Below the pieces are notes generated by a model, which had not been told where the DNA came from, made no database searches, and saw only the letters and a program-made list of their open reading frames with translations. DNA of 64,000 nucleotides from an uncultured bacterium (GTDB taxonomy: Bacteria > Vulcanimicrobiota > Xenobia > Xenobiales > Xenobiaceae), in NCBI GenBank assembly GCA_934621605.1, contig CAKTUZ010000013.1:13502-77501 (forward strand), in the 5' to 3' direction. Positions 60,809 through 64,000 of this stretch are shown here, piece after piece. The number at the start of each line of letters is the position of its first letter. Positions within the stretch are counted from its first letter, which is position 1. The translations under genes and the position numbers were made by a program.

Positions 60809-62224
60809 ATGCAAAACGATTTAATACACGGCCCGGTAAGTAAAAATCTTATAAAATTGACGATTCCTATTCTGGGCTCTATGTTTCTTTCTACTTTATT
60901 TAGTTTGGTTGATGCTGTCTGGGTAGGGCATAGTGGCGTATTGGCTTTAGCTTCAGTGAATATGTCCAGTTTTGCCATTTGGATTATGTTCGCGCTTTCT
61001 GGAGTTGTAACTACAGGTACTAATTCACTGATTGCCAATAAATTGGGAGAAGCTATTCAGCGTCCTGAAGCGGCCCAAGAAGCTCTTGAAGGTGTGCAGC
61101 TCAGTTTGGCAGCGGCAATTTTTACCGGTTTTCTTGAATTTATAGTTTTATACTTTTGGGGGCGTGACATTCTTTATTGGATGGTAGGCAATAAGGAAGA
61201 TGTGGCTGCTGTTATTGATATCGGTTATTCGTATTTGGGAATGCTGGCCGTTTTTGCCCCGTCGGTATGTATCAATGAATGTATTTCCGCAGTTATGCGT
61301 GCCTATGGAGATACACGCACACCTCTAAAGATTTACTCTATCGGTTTTGTGCTTAATTTTATTTTAGATCCGTTATTTATTTTTGGTTTGGTCGGTTTTC
61401 CCAAATTGGGAGCTTTAGGCGCAGCTATTGCTTCCAATATTTCGTTTGGCTTGGTCTGTTTGTTGTTGATTATGAAGATTACCCGACCTGGCTATCTTTT
61501 TAGATTGCCTAAGGCTAGGCCTGATAAGATCAATTGGAAATATTTGGGCCGGATTATGGCCGTGGGCTTACCCTTATCTCTAGCTTCTATTGTTTTTAGC
61601 ATTGTTTATATGTCAATAGCACCGGCAATCAGTAATTTCGGACCTGAAGCTATGGCCGCTTTAGGTATTGGCCACAGATTGGAAAGTCTTAATTACACGA
61701 TTCGCTCCGGTATTTCTTTAGCTTGTATTACTATGATTGGTCAAAATCTTGGCGCAGGACAAGTGGCCAGGGCGAAAAAAATTGCCTGGGTTGCTATGGG
61801 GTGGGCTCTGTGTGTCAGCCTTACAGTATTTTTGTTGTTCTTAACACTTCCTGAGTTGTGCGCTTCATTGTTTAGCAATGATAAAAATGTAATAGCCACA
61901 GCGGTTGGTTATTTGCAAATTATCGCTTGGTCTCAACCTTTTGCTGGGATATGTGGTATTGCGGAAGGCGTTTTCGCCGGTGGAAGGCGCACCTTGCCTC
62001 CTATGTGTGTGAGTATTCCTTGCTCTTTGTTGCGTATACCGGCTTGTTATACCATGGTTTTTACTTTTGGTTACGGTATAAGTGCCATTTGGTGGTCTTT
62101 AAGCTTGTTGACTATTTTGCGAGGCAGCATAGTTTTTATTATGTTTTGCGCTGGCTGGTGGCTTTCTAAAGAGCTTAAGGCTAAGCTTGCAAAAGACGCG
62201 AACGGGGAAGTTTTGCCAGTTTAA
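60809..62224 (+). CDS. MATE-family efflux transporter
   Basis: A 471-residue membrane protein with twelve predicted segments in two related halves. The first half opens with GPVSKNLIKLTIPILGSMFLSTLFSLVDAVWVG (see NLIKLTIPI and LVDAVWVG), and GYSYLGMLAVFAPS and GATIASN-like ALGAAIASN blocks follow, all typical of MATE drug/sodium antiporters (NorM/DinF group). It sits just after the second palindromic element, which ends 34 bases upstream. Confidence 0.9.
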   Translation: MQNDLIHGPVSKNLIKLTIPILGSMFLSTLFSLVDAVWVGHSGVLALASVNMSSFAIWIMFALSGVVTTGTNSLIANKLGEAIQRPEAAQEALEGVQLSLAAAIFTGFLEFIVLYFWGRDILYWMVGNKEDVAAVIDIGYSYLGMLAVFAPSVCINECISAVMRAYGDTRTPLKIYSIGFVLNFILDPLFIFGLVGFPKLGALGAAIASNISFGLVCLLLIMKITRPGYLFRLPKARPDKINWKYLGRIMAVGLPLSLASIVFSIVYMSIAPAISNFGPEAMAALGIGHRLESLNYTIRSGISLACITMIGQNLGAGQVARAKKIAWVAMGWALCVSLTVFLLFLTLPELCASLFSNDKNVIATAVGYLQIIAWSQPFAGICGIAEGVFAGGRRTLPPMCVSIPCSLLRIPACYTMVFTFGYGISAIWWSLSLLTILRGSIVFIMFCAGWWLSKELKAKLAKDANGEVLPV

Positions 62225-62242
62225 CTTTATTATTAAAAACTT

Positions 62243-62280
62243 AAAATGCCGACAGCCTTTTAAGCTATCGGCATTTTAAG
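62243..62280. terminator. Bidirectional terminator between the MATE and TrpB-like genes
   Basis: AAAATGCCGA (62243-62252) and TCGGCATTTT (62268-62277) form a perfect 10-base stem with flanking A and T. Confidence 0.85.
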
Positions 62281-62347
62281 TGGCAAATCATCCACCAAAG
62301 TTTCCACTCTCGCAAGGGAAAGCGGGAACGACGAAACGATATGAAAC

Positions 62348-63814
62348 TTACAGCTCTTCTAAGCCGACAGCGGCATTGAACTCGTCGATGAGTTTATCCA
62401 AGGGATCGAGGCTCTGGTGCAAGGAAGTCCAGTACTCTTCGTTATACCACTGCTCCTGAATTTCTTTATAGGTTTTACCCTGCTGCTCAACCCAGGTGTA
62501 GTACTTGAGGTTATGGATGCGCTTGCGATCACGATAGGTAAGCTCAGCCAGGTAGTCGGTATCGCAGCCTTCCAGATAGCGAGCATATGCAACGGCGGCG
62601 TCGACATCTTTGAAAGCGCCACGGCACTGAGTCATTTCTGCTAAGCGACTCTGGTACATAGCGGCGGAGTCGGTGAACATGGTGATAATGATGTCATTGG
62701 GGCCGAACTCATAGTATTTAGCCATCTTGATAGCGGAGAGCAAGTTAGAAATAGAGCTGATACCCAACCAGCTGAACTTAGCGAGTAAGTCTTCGCTAAT
62801 GCCCAAAGATCTGAGGTATTCAATACCGGCAGGCTCGTTAAGCAAGCGCAAGAGCGTGCAAGGAGCTTCGTCATCAATAGCTATGACCATATCGGTATTC
62901 TTTACGTTGTGTACCCACGGCACATGCTTGTCGCCGATACCTTCAATGCGGTGATCACCGAAACCGTTCATGAGCAAGGTAGGACACTGCATAGCTTCGG
63001 AAGCAGCAATCTTGGAGTTGGGATAGAGATCCTTCATGTAGTCACCGGCGGCGATAGTACCGGCAGAACCTGTAGCAGAAACCATACCGCGATAACGGCC
63101 ACCGGCTAACTTAACGACTTCTTCCATAGCCGGACCAGTTACGTGATAGTGCCATAAGTAGTTGCCGAACTCTTCGAACTGGTTGAAAATTACCAAGTTT
63201 TCGCCAGAGTTACGAAGTTCCCAGCACTTGTCGAAGATCTCTTTTACATTGCTTTCGCAACCGGGAGTAGCAATAATTTCACCGGCTACGGTTTTGAGCC
63301 ACTCGAAGCGCTCTTGGCTCATTTCTTGAGGAAGGATGGCAATCGACTGACAGCCCAGGAGAGCGGAGTCATAAGCACCGCCGCGGCAGTAGTTGCCTGT
63401 GGAGGGCCAAACAGCCTTCTGGCAAGTAGGATCGAACTGACCGGTTACCAGGCGGGGAACTAAACAGCCAAAAGCTGCACCCACTTTATGAGCGCCGGTA
63501 GGAAACCATTTACCGCAGAGACCGATAATTTTGCAGGGCACACCGGTGAGGACGTTGGGTACTTCGATGTAGTTGACGTTGCCGAAACCGCCGCCTTTTT
63601 CGACGGGCTGGTTGTGCCAGTTAATACGGAAAAGGTTAAGGGGATCTATGTCCCAAAGGCCGACGTTCTCTAAAGCTTTGACAATGCCGGCGGGAATGAG
63701 TTCAGGATTGCGCATCTGCTTGAAGGTAGGGATGCGAATCTGTTTCTCGCGAGCTCTGGCAATAGTATGTTTCAAAGCTTCGGGATGAACGGTAAGATCG
63801 ATATTGTTAATCAT
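62348..63814 (-). CDS. TrpB-like PLP-dependent enzyme (fold type II)
   Basis: A 488-residue fold type II PLP enzyme. The PLP lysine is in GAHKVGAAFG near residue 108 (WFPTGAHKVG), the substrate loop in STGNYCRGGAYDS near residue 139, and the phosphate site in VSATGSAGTIAAGDY near residue 243. Homologues are usually called pyridoxal-phosphate-dependent lyases of the cysteine synthase/TrpB type of unknown substrate. It is longer than cysteine synthase (about 310) because of N- and C-terminal extensions. GAGGTG lies before the ATG. No amino-acid pathway genes are beside it. Confidence 0.85.
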   Translation of the reverse strand: MINNIDLTVHPEALKHTIARAREKQIRIPTFKQMRNPELIPAGIVKALENVGLWDIDPLNLFRINWHNQPVEKGGGFGNVNYIEVPNVLTGVPCKIIGLCGKWFPTGAHKVGAAFGCLVPRLVTGQFDPTCQKAVWPSTGNYCRGGAYDSALLGCQSIAILPQEMSQERFEWLKTVAGEIIATPGCESNVKEIFDKCWELRNSGENLVIFNQFEEFGNYLWHYHVTGPAMEEVVKLAGGRYRGMVSATGSAGTIAAGDYMKDLYPNSKIAASEAMQCPTLLMNGFGDHRIEGIGDKHVPWVHNVKNTDMVIAIDDEAPCTLLRLLNEPAGIEYLRSLGISEDLLAKFSWLGISSISNLLSAIKMAKYYEFGPNDIIITMFTDSAAMYQSRLAEMTQCRGAFKDVDAAVAYARYLEGCDTDYLAELTYRDRKRIHNLKYYTWVEQQGKTYKEIQEQWYNEEYWTSLHQSLDPLDKLIDEFNAAVGLEEL

Positions 63815-64000
63815 TATAAAAAAACACCTCTAAGCGCTGTGTAGTTTGGGCTTGTTCTCTATATGCCTTTTAATTCCTATTAGCAGTGCACTAAAATAGT
63901 TTTTTTGACATATACGAAAAAATAATTTATGCGGATTGTAAAATTAAGTTGAACACATAAAAAAACCATAGCCTCGCTCATGTGGTAGAGTATATCTGCA

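Noticed and set aside
1..64000. CRISPR arrays, tRNA or rRNA genes
   Set aside because: No regularly spaced repeats with unique spacers, no T-arm plus acceptor patterns and no rRNA-like segments were seen.

Overview
The window comes from an anaerobic, fermentative bacterium of intermediate GC content. The evidence for anaerobic life is a complete set of [FeFe]-hydrogenase maturases (HydE, HydF, HydG) with a TM1266-type regulator, rubredoxin, an NfnAB-type electron-bifurcating transhydrogenase, and a citrate lyase operon joined to aconitase-family hydratase and NADP-isocitrate dehydrogenase genes. A Kdo/WaaP-like lipopolysaccharide kinase, a Spy/CpxP-like LTxxQ protein and several lipoproteins argue for a diderm envelope. 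I cannot fix the phylum; Negativicutes, Lentisphaerota/Verrucomicrobiota or Elusimicrobiota-like gut lineages would all fit. No tRNA, rRNA or CRISPR array was found.

Layout. 1-4.8 kb (+): the end of a MurQ-like etherase, a SpoIID-type amidase activator, a beta-propeller lipoprotein and an RNB-domain ribonuclease. 4.9-10 kb (-): hydF, hydG, hydE, the TM1266-type regulator, rubredoxin and a VWA protein. 10.2-13.2 kb: an unknown protein, a HIT protein, a MazG-like protein and a FabH-like synthase. 13.5-22.5 kb (-): citDEFXCG, then hydratase and icd, closed by a strong terminator. 23-27.7 kb (-): glucan phosphorylase and two zinc-ribbon proteins. 27.8-32.1 kb: trpS, an RlmK-like methyltransferase and a REC-PAS-GGDEF-EAL protein whose signalling and catalytic motifs are all degenerate.

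32.2-35.1 kb is the accessory region. A candidate structured RNA with its own promoter and terminator is followed by a cassette of three paralogous genes of unknown function. The last two are a recent tandem duplication. The cassette has a near-consensus promoter and a 200-base leader. It is bounded by imperfect direct repeats made of a terminator arm plus the 3' end of the flanking methyltransferase gene; the left copy holds a frameshifted remnant of that gene. This is the best candidate for an undescribed mobile unit here.

35.1-64 kb is mostly housekeeping: a PmtA-like methyltransferase, a long Ala/Glu/Pro-repeat protein, aquaporin, a B12-type radical SAM protein, an orphan HsdS, glycogen branching enzyme, an aminotransferase, an RqcH/NFACT protein, guanylate kinase, a cysteine-rich Spy-like protein, an LPS kinase-like protein, two SPFH proteins, nfnAB, a LysM-NlpC/P60 hydrolase, a lipid kinase, a MATE transporter and a TrpB-like PLP enzyme. 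Three IS200/IS605-type remnants lie between genes: a decayed tnpB end upstream of glgB and two short palindrome-ended elements, both next to a TTGAC target.

Together the genes suggest glycogen storage and use, H2-linked redox balance, and citrate or 2-oxoglutarate metabolism that yields acetate and oxaloacetate.
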